Below, piece by piece: positions 32,960 through 44,299 of a stretch of DNA of 64,000 bases. A program made the translations under genes and the position numbers. Where the stretch lies: NCBI GenBank assembly GCA_047967505.1, contig CM106539.1. One strand, given 5' to 3'. The notes below the pieces were generated by a model. It saw only the letters and a list, made by a program, of their open reading frames with translations, ran no database searches and was not told the origin of the DNA. The DNA comes from Dipteris shenzhenensis. Its lineage: Eukaryota; Polypodiophyta; Polypodiopsida; Gleicheniales. Numbering within the stretch: position 1 is the first letter of the stretch; each line of letters starts with the position of its first letter.

Positions 32960-33500
32960 TGTTAAGGGAAAGGAGAGCAAGGGCTCAATCCGATCCACCT
33001 AAGCTTGTCGTGGGGACTTCGATAGAAGCAGAGAGATGCTCAATCTCTCAACAACCAAATGGAGGAAGCAAGGCAAGAGCAAGCTCAACCCAAAGGAGAG
33101 TGTGTCACCCACCTCCCTCTTGGACGCTTGCAATACCATGGTCCTCAACCCACAAGAGAAGGGGGGGGTGAGGGAGAAGGGGGGGGGGGGAGGAGAGGAG
33201 AACGAGCTCCCGAGTGGCGGAGCAAGAGAAGTGCGGGGAGAACGTGGGGATGAAGGGAGCTACGGGTGCTCAACTCTCTCACTCACTCTCTCACACACAA
33301 GAGACAAGGGAGGAGGCAAGGAACAAGAGCTCACCAAAATCTGTATTGCAAGAATGAGGGTAGAATGGAAAATCTGCCCTTTTATACACATACCTTTTGA
33401 AGGGAGGTTTAACCCTAAACTTGCCCTAATCTTTATTTAACTCCACTAGTCCTCTCTAGTGCTCCCCACTTTATACAATTAGGGGGGGGTTGGCGAGCCT
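32960..33500 (-). repeat. 3' LTR of element C
   Basis: In minus sense this lies after ORF2 and ends ...CCTTAACA, like the CTTAACA end of the element A and B LTRs. A TATAAAAGGG box lies near 33382-33391. After it comes a segment with GGTGAGCTCTTG, matching GAGGAGCTCTT in A and B. Two G runs (33163-33190) interrupt the transcribed strand. The high-side boundary is uncertain because no clear polypurine tract or TGTTAACC start is visible. Confidence 0.6.
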
Positions 33501-33544
33501 AGACTATTTCTAGTGGCAAGAACAAATTAAAAGAGCTATTTACA

Positions 33545-35670
33545 CTAGTGCCGCCACGCAAGGTCGGTCTTTCTGAATATTATACACGGGACGGACGACA
33601 TCTTTGAATATTCCTTGTGTCGATGTCGATTATGTTGTGATCCGCATGTTGACCAATAATTGGTTAACATCACCCCCCTGACTGATGCTGATCCAGCCCC
33701 TTGGATCAGGACCAGGCAAGGAAGTGGCCTTGAAGAGCGGCCTCCACGACTTGGTGTCGTGCATAGGGGCGGTCGCTGGTGCGGCAAAAAAGATAATGAG
33801 GCATCCAAAATCGAGTCTCCTACATGTCTTCGAAGGTGAGCATATAGTGCCTCTGACTCGGAGGTAAAGCTGTAAGAGCTGTTGCTGGGAGGGACCGGTA
33901 TTGAGGTTGAAATATAAATTGTCCCTGCTGCAGTGCTCCTCCTCGAGCTTGGTACGCGGCATGCTAAGTACGAGTAATAAGAATTTAAAATACTTAACCA
34001 TGGCCAGGATGGCCGGGTCAGGGACATGGTAGTACTGGTTGATGAAGCTGTTGATGTACTTCATCATGTCCGCGGTCTTCGTGAAAGGCGGGTGGTCGAA
34101 GTAGGGGAAATTATACAGGAATGTTGGGTCGGCATATTGCAGGGTCGCCCACTCATTCCAGTCATACCTATGACACACCGGGAGGTAAGGTGGATCTATG
34201 TGGATTGTCCTCGGTGCGCCACAGTAGACTTCCCAGTATTGTTTGATGAAGAGGAATGGGATTCGCCATTCCGGTTGGTCGCCCGCCTGTCCGATTGTCT
34301 CTGGAAGTGGTGAAGGCTGTGGATAGAGCCAACCTCCGCGGTGCTCGCGTGGGTGAAGTTTCTTCCAGGTTTGGAAGGATTTGCCTGTTTGCTGCACGAG
34401 CACCCGGACTTCAAGCATATCGAGGAGGAGATGCTTGAAGGAGTACATCTTCCCCTTATAAAAATGTAGAGTGAGGGGGTCAAATGCCTCCTTCGTCCTC
34501 CTGATATAGTCGTGCCATTCCTGGATTTGATCCAAGGCACCAAGCATATCGGCCGTGAGGTCGAGCTCCTCTTCGTTGTTGTCCAGGAGGATGCGGGGCT
34601 TGACCTCCACGGGGTGTGTCCATGGAGCTTGGTTGCAGCGGCAGTTGAGGGGTAGTAGATGCTGATGGCGGGGCCACCGTCTTCATTAGTTCTTCAAAAA
34701 AATCTTGAGAAGCTGCCTGCAATCCGTGAGGGGGTGCGGTGGGTGTGTGCTTTGTGGATGCTGAGGTGTGTGTGGATGGAGATACTGGTGAGGTGGAGAG
34801 GTACGAGGTGAGATTTGTGATGATGGTGGAGAATTGTGCAGGGGAAAAAAGGGGCTGGGGGAAGGGAGTAGTGGTGGGTGGGATTGTGGATGCGGGGGGT
34901 GAGTCAAAAGTGACGGGGTTGGGGATGGTGAAGGTGGTGGTGGTGGTGGTGGGCGCAGCCATTTGCTGCTTCGGTGAGGAAGCTGGTGGAGTGCTTTTGG
35001 GAGATGGGGTGGGTGAGGATTGTGGGGTGGTGGGCGGTGTTGCGTAACTGGGAGGCAGTCTTGGATAGGTCTTGTCGTTTTGCTCCCTGGGGTCTTCATC
35101 CGGCTTGCTACCGTGGAACAGTTCCGTATGAAAGATATATTCTTCTTGAGGCAGATCTCGTGGGTAATTGATATGTTTTTCCTCATAGAGATGCCTCTGT
35201 TCCTGCAGGATGTGCTCCAAGCCTTCCTTGATCCAATTGTATAGGATGAAGATTCCCAACGGGTGGTACTACGTGTCCTGAGTGCTCAGGTAATCTGTAG
35301 TTTCTTTTGCCTCGTACCACCCGGGGTTTCTAAGCCATTCGATACTGTCCCTCACTGGTTGGGGATCCAGTAGGGGTAGGTCATCGGGGATCTTTGGCTT
35401 GAAGCACTCATGGTACGGTTCAGCTTCCGTCAGACACAGGGAGTTCCTCAAGATTCTGCTCCAGTTCCGCATGTTGAGGACAAGTGGGTGAAGGAGGAAA
35501 GTGTAGATGTTGTGAGGAATGGGTGTGGTGATGTCCCCTAGGTAATAACTATGGACGATGGTGGGGTGGCTGTAGTGTGTGGTGAGGCGGATGATGTCCG
35601 CGAGGGTGTCGGGGGTGATGGGTTCTATGTAATAGATTTCGTGTTGAAGAAAAAACATAGCTAAGGCCAA
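33545..35670 (-). pseudogene. Element C ORF2 (best preserved copy)
   Basis: The N-terminal block (35670-35269) contains FLLHPLVLNMRNW and GWYEAKETTDYL. It is followed in frame by a long Pro/Ser/Thr linker (about 35090-34620, many TTTTTT- and SSPTPSP-type runs). The C-terminal block (34610-33630) contains LTLHFYKGKMYSFKHLLL, YFDHPPFTKTADMMKYIN, VPDPAILAMVK and YFNLNTGP. One stop (near 35270) and a frame change near 34540 separate the parts. Total length is about 680 residues. No catalytic motif or membrane segment was seen; the function is unknown. Conservation of both ends in elements A and B shows it is a real protein of the family. Confidence 0.65.
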
Positions 35671-35699
35671 GGCCTGTAGCTAGTGAGTTTGTGCAGGTG

Positions 35700-38103
35700 T
35701 GCGGGGGATTGCTGGCAGCAACTCAAGATCATTGGCGAGGGTGTTCATGGCATCCAGCTTGCGCTGAGCCGCCGGTTGCGTTGGTGGTGGAGGGGGAATG
35801 CTACCCGACTGCAGCTGTTTGAGTTGTTGATGTCCTTCGATGACGAGAGTCACCTACTGTTGGAGTTCCTGGTGAAGTCGGTCGGCCTCAACCTGCCAAG
35901 CCGCACGCTGCTTAGAATGAGTGTGTTGCAGCTGTGTGTTGTCTGCTTGCAGTTGAGCCGTATATACTGCTGCAGCTGCCGCTTCTCGTCTTTCGTGGTG
36001 GCAAAAGCTTTTTCCTTTTCCTGCAGCTGTTGCTGGTGACTGGTATGCTACTCCTCCAAGGTGGCTTGCAGCCCTTTAAGTATTTCTTGGGTTTGGGCTG
36101 CATCCTTGGTGAGGTCCTCGAGCTGCTATTGTAGGTTATTAGAATGAATGGCGGCCTGACGATTAAGTTCGTCAGCCGCGCTCTTTGCTGCCTGTGCTTC
36201 ACTGAGGAGTGCCTGGAGCCTGTCCACCTGCTGCTCTAGTTGCTCGGTTTCTTCTCTTCGTCGTTTGAGCAGCAGTTGGGTGGTTTGATGAAAGTGGAGC
36301 TGGTTCTCTTCGAACGCCAGCTCCATCTTCCGTGCTTCGGCCTTGCACTCCGCCCTGACTTTGTTGTAGTAATCAGGGTCTTCATACCGTGCATTCCATG
36401 CCATGGCTAGTGCGAGCTCGTGGGGATCAATGGACATGCAGGTGGGTAGGTGGGGGAACTCCATCTCCAAGTCTTCGACGTGGAGTTCTTTGCCTTTCGC
36501 TTGCCATTGTGGCTGTAACTCCTCGTTGAGGGCCTTAAGGAGTAGGTCCTCTTCTTCCTTTCTCTCGCGTTCCTCCTCTTCCTCCTGCTTCCGAGCCTCT
36601 TTTGCTTTCTTCTAGGCCTCGGCTGCTTTCTTCTGCTCTGCTGCCACTGTGGCTACCTTCTCCTGCTTTGCTGCCGCTGTGGTGACTATCACTGTATCTG
36701 GTAAAATGGTTTTCTTGGAGTGGCCAGCCGTATCCTTGGGAGGGGAAGTAGGGGTTGGGGTGGGGTGGTGAGGTAGCAGTGGCGCGGCGGTCCATTTGAG
36801 GATGCGGTAGACCACCAAGGTAAGCATCACCGGGTTGATGAGCCTCCTTTGGTGGCCATGCGCATATTTGTATACAGCGTGATGGATATACGCCGGCCAG
36901 TCGGTTCGGTGGTGCTTGGCGATGCACCGGGCGAAGAGGTCTCCCGAGATTGCACTTGGATGGTCCATGTGCTTGAAGGTGAGGAGGAGCCTCAACACCC
37001 TTGCGATCTTGCCATATGGTTCGGGGAGTTTGGCCATGGGGATGCCATGCTTGCACCTGTTTGGCTCATAGTTGTAGACGTCTTTCAAGGCTTCCTTTAG
37101 GCCCCTGATCTGAGCGTAGCCTTTGGCGAGCTAGGGCAGCCTGAGAGCATCCGATATCACCTTCGCCGTGAAGGGAATAAAGAAATGGCCGCCTGCGTCC
37201 CTGAGTACCCTGGACCGCTGCTGTTGGAAGTCGAGGTTGAGAATAAAACTGACACAGAGGGGCAGGTCCGGCTCTATTGGTAGCAGCTAAAGAACGGGTC
37301 TGAGACCCATGGCGATGAGGGTGGGTCTGACTTCCAGGCCCTGGAGACAGTAGTAGCCTGGTTGGTTCAAGAATTGGGCCCGGAAGTCATCCCCAGGTGG
37401 GCACGGGATGGTGGTGTGGAGGGTGTGGGCATCCAGGGCGTTCATCCATACCTCCCCCAAGGGTGATTCCCTGGAGTAGGAGATGGGTGAACCCACTGGT
37501 ATGGAGGGCCGTCGGATGGGTGTCTTTTGCCTGATGCGGATGAGGAGGGGAGCTGATGGTGGGGAATTTGGGTTTGTCGGTTCCTGCCCTTTACCGGGGC
37601 CTTGGGGGTGCTCCATTCTGCGGGGGAGAACTTCTGGAGCTGGTGGAGGAGAGAGGGGGGGTTTTTTTATGTCTCTGGATGGGGCTGGTTCTGCTCTGTG
37701 CATGGGAGAACTCTGGGTCTGCTCCGTGCGGGGGAGAAGTGGTCCATGGGGGAGAACTAGTCAACAGAACAGAGGTGACGTGGCTTCGCTCCCGTCCGGG
37801 GTGGAAACTTCGCTCCGTGGGGCGGATTTCTCACTCTGCGGAGGGAAGTTCTAGCTCTTCTCCGTGCGGAGGAGAGTCACGGGGTGGTGATTTTGGGTGT
37901 TGGGGAGATTTTTGGTGGTTGGGGGGGAAACTTTGAGAGTGATGGGGGGGGTGGTTAGGGGTGCCAAATGGCTGGTTTTGGTTGGGTGGGGGAGAAATGG
38001 TAGTGGTGGTGGGGAGGTTTGTGATGATTTTTTGTGGGAGGCTAGGAGGAGAAGGAGAGGATGGGGATGAGGGAGAGTTGGTAGAGGAACTGGGGGGTAG
38101 CAA
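35700..38103 (-). pseudogene. Element C ORF1, Pro-rich start and coiled coil
   Basis: It starts near 38103 with a Pro/Ser-rich segment and has a basic/Pro-rich stretch at 37703-37500. A helical domain spans 37090-36800 (HGIPMAKLPEPYG, RLLLTFKHMDHPS, WPAYIHHAVYKYAHG, NPVMLTLVVYRILKW). An Ala/Lys/Glu coiled coil spans about 36680-36130 and further, with EEEEERERKEEE and REETEQLEQQVDRLQALL. A few single stops occur (near 37855, 37287, 37130, 36615, 36128). The helical domain matches element A ORF1. It might be related to the plant transposon-associated PF20167-type domain, but I could not verify that. Confidence 0.6.
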
Positions 38104-38295
38104 GGTGGTGGTGGTGTTTGGAGGAGAGCGACGGAGGCGACGGAGAGGGTGACTCCGACGGAGGCGATGGGGCTGAGTTAAGAGGGGCGGAGGAGAGTTT
38201 TTAGGGCTAAGTGGTGGGTAATACAGGGTTAGTGCCCTTTTATAGGAAACGGATGACTCCGGGCGGAGTCATCGTCGGCTCCGTGTGGAGTCATA
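37600..38295. repeat. Array of CTCCGNNCGGAG palindromes
   Basis: The perfect arms GATGACTCCG / CGGAGTCATC lie at 38252-38273. Related copies are GGCTCCGTGTGGAGTCAT (38275-38293), CTTCTCCGTGCGGAGGAGAG (near 37857), GCTCCGTGGGGCGGA (near 37812) and GCTCCGTGCGGGGGAG (near 37721). They flank and overlap the start of ORF1. Confidence 0.75.
38228..38252 (-). promoter_or_regulatory. Internal TATA promoter for element C ORF1
   Basis: In minus sense the sequence reads CCTATAAAAGGGC (38233-38245), a strong plant TATA box. It lies ~10 bp from a perfect GACTCCG palindrome on its upstream side. About 130 bp downstream, after a CT-rich leader, comes the ORF1 start near 38103. Confidence 0.6.
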
Positions 38296-38829
38296 TTTTT
38301 TGTCTTGGAGCGAACTTAGTCAACGGAGCGAACTCGATCAACAGAGTGAAGCATGATGTGGCACGGAGGGGAGTTGATGATGTCAGCAGAGCAGATTTTG
38401 TGGCTCCGTGGTGGATCGATGTCCTAGGTTGGCTCCACGACATTCTTGACGTTTCTGACAAACGGGTGGCGATGCCATAGAGGGGGTGATGAGCTTAGGG
38501 ACCCATATCCAAGTATTTCCCGTATAATAATCTTGGGTCTCTAATAGCTTGATGGGGATCCAGCGTTGTCGTCGAGCCATATGTTTGTGTTGCTTATCCC
38601 TCTTGGAGTGTCGTTTGCCATTCCTAAGAGGATGGATCCTTGAGGAAGGATCAACTTTTGGTCTACCCTCCCCTGGTGTGAGAAATGGAAGTGAATCCTT
38701 GCAGACCCATCTCGACTGTGGGACAATGGGAATTTTTGGGGGAGGGGCATGGCGTAGGTCGTGATGTTTTCATTGGAACTTGGGTAGTGGCATGGCCTCA
38801 AGCTAGCTGAGAGGCACGAGCATAGTGCT

Positions 38830-39431
38830 CTCAGGGGATTCAATAGTAGCCGTCCGTGCTGTCCAGTTAATGTGGCAGCTAGTTTTATGTAACCATGGCC
38901 GTCCGAGGAGGATATCCTCCTGCAAGGTACCTTTACCGGTCACATAAAATTCACACATCATGGAATAGTAGTCAAGACCTATACATTGATCCAGGTTCTA
39001 CCTAAGAGGTTCGACTGACTACCATTGACAGTTTGAATCTTGAGGTGTGTGGGTAGCAATGGAACGTGGTTAAGGCGATTCCATGCTTCGAAGGACATGA
39101 AATTGTGGCTAGCCCCAGTGTCAACTAGAGCTAATCCTTCAGCAGTGCGGTCATATCCTTCAAGTCCAACCCATAAGCGTGCGGGGGAGATTATGGGATC
39201 AGCATCTGCGACGGTTTCAGTAAGATTGGCCATATGTACTGGGATTAAGCTTTGGCTTGGCCTTGGGTATGGATTTTTGGCAAAGTGTTGGTCATTTGCT
39301 TTTTTAGAAGTAGCAGGTGAGCAGGGACGAACCATGAACAATGGTGCAGCCGGGGAATTGTCCTCATGTCCCCTGACAACTGGAAGGTCAAGTGTTGCAA
39401 GTAAGTGCATCCAGTTTTCAGAGTCCTCCAC
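38830..39431 (-). pseudogene. Retropepsin 2 (DTGAS type), element C
   Basis: A gypsy aspartic protease. ALVDTGASHNFM supplies the catalytic D-T-G-A at about 39133-39100. The C-terminal strand ILLGRPWL lies near 38912-38889, followed by the usual HINW. The distance between the two motifs fits one ~110-residue retropepsin. A frame break near 38980-39000 separates them. No RT follows; ORF1 and its promoter come next. Confidence 0.7.
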
Positions 39432-39559
39432 ATCAGGGAGGGGGGCATAACGTTGTTTTGGCTCTCCCCTATGCGTTTGACAGTGGGAAGAGTGGCAAAT
39501 GTTGACTGAGGGACTTCCCTATGTGGTATTAGATTCTTCGTGAAATAAACTGCCACACA

Positions 39560-39935
39560 TGGGGTGCACTTTCCAAGAGGTCAAGTCGACACGTAAAGTC
39601 TCTTCTCCCTTTCGAAGATAGATGCTATTGGTGCACCAATCATGTACCAGGTGGGAGAGTCTCATAATAGGTCATCCGAGAATGACCTCATATGAATCAT
39701 CATGTCGGTTGAAGTCCATGACCACAAATGAATGGTGATAGGAAAAGGAAAAGTCCTTAATCCTAATATCTGTTAAAATTCCAATGGGTCGGGCGGTGGT
39801 GCCATCCGCCAGTTTTACCACAAGATTTGTGTCACCCATGGGCAGTTTTCCCCATTTTTCCCAGCATTGTTTGGTGAGAATGCTAACTCCCGCCCCTCCA
39901 TCTAATACCCCTTGGTTACATAGAGTTGTCTGTTG
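39560..39935 (-). pseudogene. Retropepsin 1 (DGGAG type)
   Basis: VLDGGAGVSIL carries the catalytic Asp in D-G-G-A context, a variant common in plant gypsy proteases. KLADGTTARPIG and VVMDFNRHDDSYEVILG follow, then a TGA where ILGRP is expected, then PIM. The stop is explained by one C-to-T change. It is followed on the same strand by a second complete retropepsin. Confidence 0.65.
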
Positions 39936-40240
39936 CTATCTTATAAGATGTTCGATAAGCCCATAGCACAGCTGTGAGCTTTGGCTCCTAATCCTACCAT
40001 CCTCCTTTGGCAATCTTTGTTAAGAAATTTTCCATTGGTTTGTTTGAACTCTCGGATTGTCCATTACCCTATGGGTATTTTCTGTGTATTACCATAAATT
40101 CCGACATAAGAATGGCAATTGTCTCATTTACAAAATGGCTTCCTCGATGTGTCCTTGTACAAGTGCTCGGTTTCGCATCTTGCACACATTGGTTGCATGG
40201 TTGTATGTGGTTGTTGGGCTGTGATCGATGGATGGCCTGT
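39936..40240 (-). pseudogene. Gypsy integrase core fragment
   Basis: The minus-strand frame reads THRGSHFVNETIA, GNGQSESSNKPMENFL and LTAVLWAYRTSYKIAT, the conserved end of the gypsy integrase core (usual DRGxHF, NGQxESxNK, LWAYRT). The Asp of DRG is replaced by His. Three stops lie inside. It sits between a gag zinc knuckle and a retropepsin, an order no intact element has, so the region is a mosaic. Confidence 0.75.
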
Positions 40241-40646
40241 GTTATGCGGTGGACACTCTGTGATTCGATGGGGACCTTGACAATGATAGCACTAGAGAGG
40301 TGGTCTCCGTACCATATTGTTTATATCCCTTGGCCGTGCTTGGGATTGTGGTGCCATTTGGAACACCGGAATTGGAAGTTCGTCCTTGTGATGGACATAA
40401 TAAGTTGGGGGTGGTCCGAAGTCATCATCAGATGGTGGATGGTCATAACCTCCTTCTTGAGTGAATAGCTCTTGATTAGGGCCCTCACTAGCCTCTACTT
40501 GATTGATTGGTGTTACCCTCGCATAAGATGGTGGTGTTACCCTCGCATAAGATGGTGGTGCTGGGAGGTGGGAGAGGCACATCTGGTCCTCTATAGTTTT
40601 TGGGGGCTACCTGGCCTCCTGCTTGGTTCGACAACATATATTTGAT
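40241..40646 (-). pseudogene. Element C gag C-terminal part
   Basis: It has YRGPDVPLPPP, a short internal duplication (SYARVTP twice), YYVHHKDELPIPVFQ and RRPPL. Then comes one zinc knuckle C-X2-C-X3-H-X4-C near 40272-40230 (CYHCQGPHRITEC), matching the CFHCQGLH knuckle of element A. The upstream half is cut by insertion of copia-1 at 40647. Confidence 0.65.
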
Positions 40647-41036
40647 TGTAATATTTTGGTAGAAGACCGACCCTGCGTGGTGAAAAGAATAAGGGTGGGA
40701 GAGAGAGGGAAGCTCAAGTGCAACTTTCTTCTTCACACACCAAAGAGACAAGACACAAGAGGTGGAGGCCAAAGTCTGTTATCCTTCTTACTTGCAAAAC
40801 CACACACCACTACTTACATAAAACGAGATATGAACACTCTATGTCTAAGTGTTCTACAAACCCTAGCTACATGGTTCCTAGTGTGAACCCAAACCATACA
40901 TCAATAGCTATCATATAGCTGTTATTCACTAATGCCATAGATACCACCGAACCACGTCGGGGATATAAATGTAGAACAGTCGCCTCACCCAGGCGACTCA
41001 TCAATGTCCACACATGTTGAGCTCGATATCTCAACA
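40647..41036 (-). repeat. 3' LTR of copia-1 (~390 bp)
   Basis: In minus sense the polypurine tract CTCGAGGGGGAG runs directly into TGTTGAGATATC, and the far end is ATATTACA, giving TG...CA ends with a short TGT/ACA inverted pair. The segment contains a TTATATCCCC-type leader. The RNase H frame runs ~50 bp into it, as is common in copia elements. Confidence 0.7.
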
Positions 41037-43589
41037 CTCCCCCTCGAGCTCAACTCCATACTCTGAACACCAAGTAAGCTTCTAAACTTGCGAAGCTTCT
41101 CTGCACCCAATGCTTTTGTGAAAATATCAGCCACTTGATCCTTAATACTGACATATACCAAATCCAAATGACCTGCTAGAACCTTCTCTCTCACAAAATG
41201 ATAATGCACCTCTATGTGCTTTGTTCTAGCATGGAAAATAGGATTATTTGCCAACTGTATGCTACTCATGTTGTCACAATAAAGAACAACAGCCCTATGC
41301 ATAGGCACATCCATATCACCAAGTAGCTTCTGAAACCAAGCTACCTCACAAGCTGCCATAGCAACACCCCTGTACTCTGCCTGTGTGCTAGACAAGGCAA
41401 CCGTAGGCTGCTTCTTGCTGCTCCAACTCACAGCAGCACTCCCAAGAGAGAACATAAAACCACTAGTAGAGCGCCTATCAAAGACGCTACCATCCCAATC
41501 TGCATCTATATATCCATGTAGTTGTATGTCTCTGCCAGCCTCATATAAAAGTCCATAATCAAGAGTGGACTTCACATATCTAAGAATACGTCTAGCTGCA
41601 TCCAAGTGTGGCTTTCTAGGTGCTTGCATAGATTGACTCACAAGTCCAACTGCACAACTCAAGTCTGGTCGTGTAATTGTCATGTAGATTAGACTACCCA
41701 CAATCTTCTTGTATAAAGTGGGATCCTCCAAGAGCTCACCTGCATCCATAGAGAGCTTCACATTCTGATCTAGAGGCACAGAAATAGGCTTACAGCCTAT
41801 CATACCATACTTGGACAATGTGTCAAGCCATACTGCCTCTGCAACAACATAATGCCCTTAGGTGATCTCACCACCTCTATGCCCAAGAAGTATCTTAGCA
41901 CACCCAAGTCCTTCATCTCAAATTTATTCTTCAATAGCATCTTCACATCATGAATATCTACATCATTATCACCTGTAAGAATCAGATCATCCACATATAT
42001 GACCAACAGAATGATTCCTCTATCTGTCCTCTTCACATAGAGTGAAAAATCAGCATGTGAAATCTGAAAACCAATGGCAACAAGATATTCCCCAATCTTG
42101 TTTGACCATGCTCTAGGAGCCTGCTTCAAACCATACAATGCTTTGCGTAACCTGCACACAAATTTTGGACATGCATCATCCTCATAACCTGGCAGTTGCA
42201 CCATGTACACCTCTTCTTGCAAATCACCATGCAAGAATGCATTCTTCACATCCATTTGATGCAAAGACCAACCTTTTGCTGCAGCCATAGCAATCAGTGC
42301 TCTTACAGTTTCCATCTTTGCAACTGGACTGAAAGTTTCCTCATAATCAATTCCATATGTCTGCGCATATCCTTTGGCAACTAATCTTGCCTTATACCTA
42401 CTCACAGATCCATCAGAATTGTGCTTCACTTTATATACCCACTTGCAACCAATTGCTTTCTTATCTTTAGGCAATTGCACCAACTCCCAAGTTCTATTTG
42501 CAGCCAATGCTGCCATTTCTTCATCCATAGCATCTCTCCATTTCTTATCTCCAAGTGCCTCATCAAGAGAAGAGGGTTGTACCTCTTGTATAACATTCAC
42601 CATGTATGCATAATGATGTGCTGCAAAAATCCATCATAAGTCAACCTGTCAACAGGGTATTTAACCCTTGTGGATCTGTGTACACCTGGATCACTGCCAG
42701 GCATCGTAAAAGTGCTTCTAGATTTTCGTGCACCAGGAGTAACAACAGATGGAATACCTAGCTCCTCATCAAGGCTCTGCTCTGAGCCACTAGACTCACC
42801 ATCCACAAAAGAGTGTCCTGCTGACACATCAGACATGAGGGGCTGATCCACCTTTTCCTTTCCTTTGTATGATACATGTGTACCATGAGATGATGCATTT
42901 TATTTTCTACTATCAAATCTCAACCTACCTGACCATGGTTTAGCACTGGATCCACTACTAGAGGACTCTCTGGGTCCACTAAGCATTTCTGATTGCTGAT
43001 CTACACGTGGAGCTACACTTTCTGTTATATCTGCATCTATAACAACATTTGTTGATGCATACCAACTGCTCATCTCATCAAATACAACATCTCTACTAAC
43101 CTGCATTTTTCTAGTAGAAGGATTATAGCATCTATATCCTTTCTGCTGTAGAGAGTACCCAATAAAGATGCATTTTTCTGCTTTTGGATCCAACTTTCTT
43201 CTCTTTTCATCAGGCACATGAACATATGCAATACATCCAAACACTTTGAAGTGGGATAAATCTGGTTTTTTGCGTGTGAACTTTTCTTCAGGTGTCATTC
43301 CATGAATAGCTGCAGTGGGAGTTCTGTTCATAATATAAACAACAGTTGCTACTGCTTCAGCCCAAAAATAATGTGGCATTTTTTTCTCATTTAGCATTGC
43401 TCATGCTATCTCTGCAGTATGCTTGTTCTTCCTTTCTGCAACACCATTTTGCTGAGGGGTATGACTGCATGAATACTTTCTTTGAATACCATGTTTTCTA
43501 AGGTATTCACTAAACTCATTTGGGAAATATTCTCCCCCTCCATCAGACCTTAGCGTCTCTATGTTCACTCTGAGCATTAGGGCACCCAA
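40985..43589 (-). mobile_element. Copia-1: truncated Ty1/copia pol
   Basis: Integrase core (43589-43401: LRSDGGGEYF, TPQQNGVAERKN) is followed after one TGA by the integrase end (43397-42900: YFWAEAVATVVYIMNRTP, KVFGCIAYVHVP). A linker and then reverse transcriptase follow (42603-41800: [49 protein letters not shown]). After a frameshift near 41815 comes RNase H (41818-40985: DADWDGSVFDRRSTSG, ALSSTQAEYRG, CDNMSSIQL, DQVADIFTKAL). Gag, protease and the first part of integrase are missing; the element stops at a patch of filler near 43590. It is a 5'-truncated copy inserted in the gag of element C. Confidence 0.9.
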
Positions 43590-43720
43590 TATGATAGGTT
43601 TATGATAGGTAATCCATCAGACCTTAGCGTCTCTATCATAAACCTATCATAAGTATGGTTTATGTTCTTATCTTAATAACCTATCATAAGTATAGTTTAT
43701 GTTCACTCAATAACCATACT
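43544..43720. repeat. Filler block at the truncated end of copia-1
   Basis: CCATCAGACCTTAGCGTCTCTAT occurs twice (43544 and 43611), once inside the integrase and once in the filler. ATCATAAACCTATCATAAGT and AAGTATGGTTTATG also recur. The same blocks occur at 21160-21390. Confidence 0.8.
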
Positions 43721-44299
43721 TGTTTATGATTAGTTCCAACCATCCCTCCCCTGTCCCCGGCTTTATAGGTGCAGTGGACTTCTTACAACTTCCCCTCCAA
43801 ACCAACCACAACAACCTCAAGGTTGCCGCAACATGGAACTCACTTCCACTCTCAGTGGCCTCACATGTAGTTCCATCAAGTGTGGAGGAGAGACCACAAA
43901 CCGGTAAACCCCATATTTCCAAATACTACGTAGATTTTTGAGGCACAAACAAGCTCCCTTCCAATCAAGAGGCACTCTAGAATCAACCACCATAATAGTG
44001 ATTGGCAAAACCTACCCTTCAGAGACTTCTCCACAATCGATTGGCCACATATTGATGCCATAACATCATAGAATTGCCATGTACATGAACCTAGACCACC
44101 TCTAAGACCTTAGTCATGAACCTCATGATCACATCGTATACGTTACCATATCTTCAAATTGTTGGATGTTAATGGAGCTTGTCTTTGTCACGCTGAGATA
44201 TAATCTCGGTGCCATCATAGCAGGGACAAGATAGTTGTGGTTGAGCACTATATCACCACTTGGTGTTGTCCCGAAGATACATAGGAGGATCTTGGCATG
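43721..44299. other. Unassigned region
   Basis: No coding region is supported; frames on both strands are short and composition is ordinary. I see nothing recognisable in it. Confidence 0.4.

Noticed and set aside
34739-35244. Plus-strand Val/Gly-rich ORFs
   Set aside because: They are antisense shadows of the Pro/Thr/Ser-rich linker of element C ORF2.
37483-37936. Plus-strand Gly-rich ORFs of 123-126 codons
   Set aside because: They are antisense to the Pro-rich start of element C ORF1.
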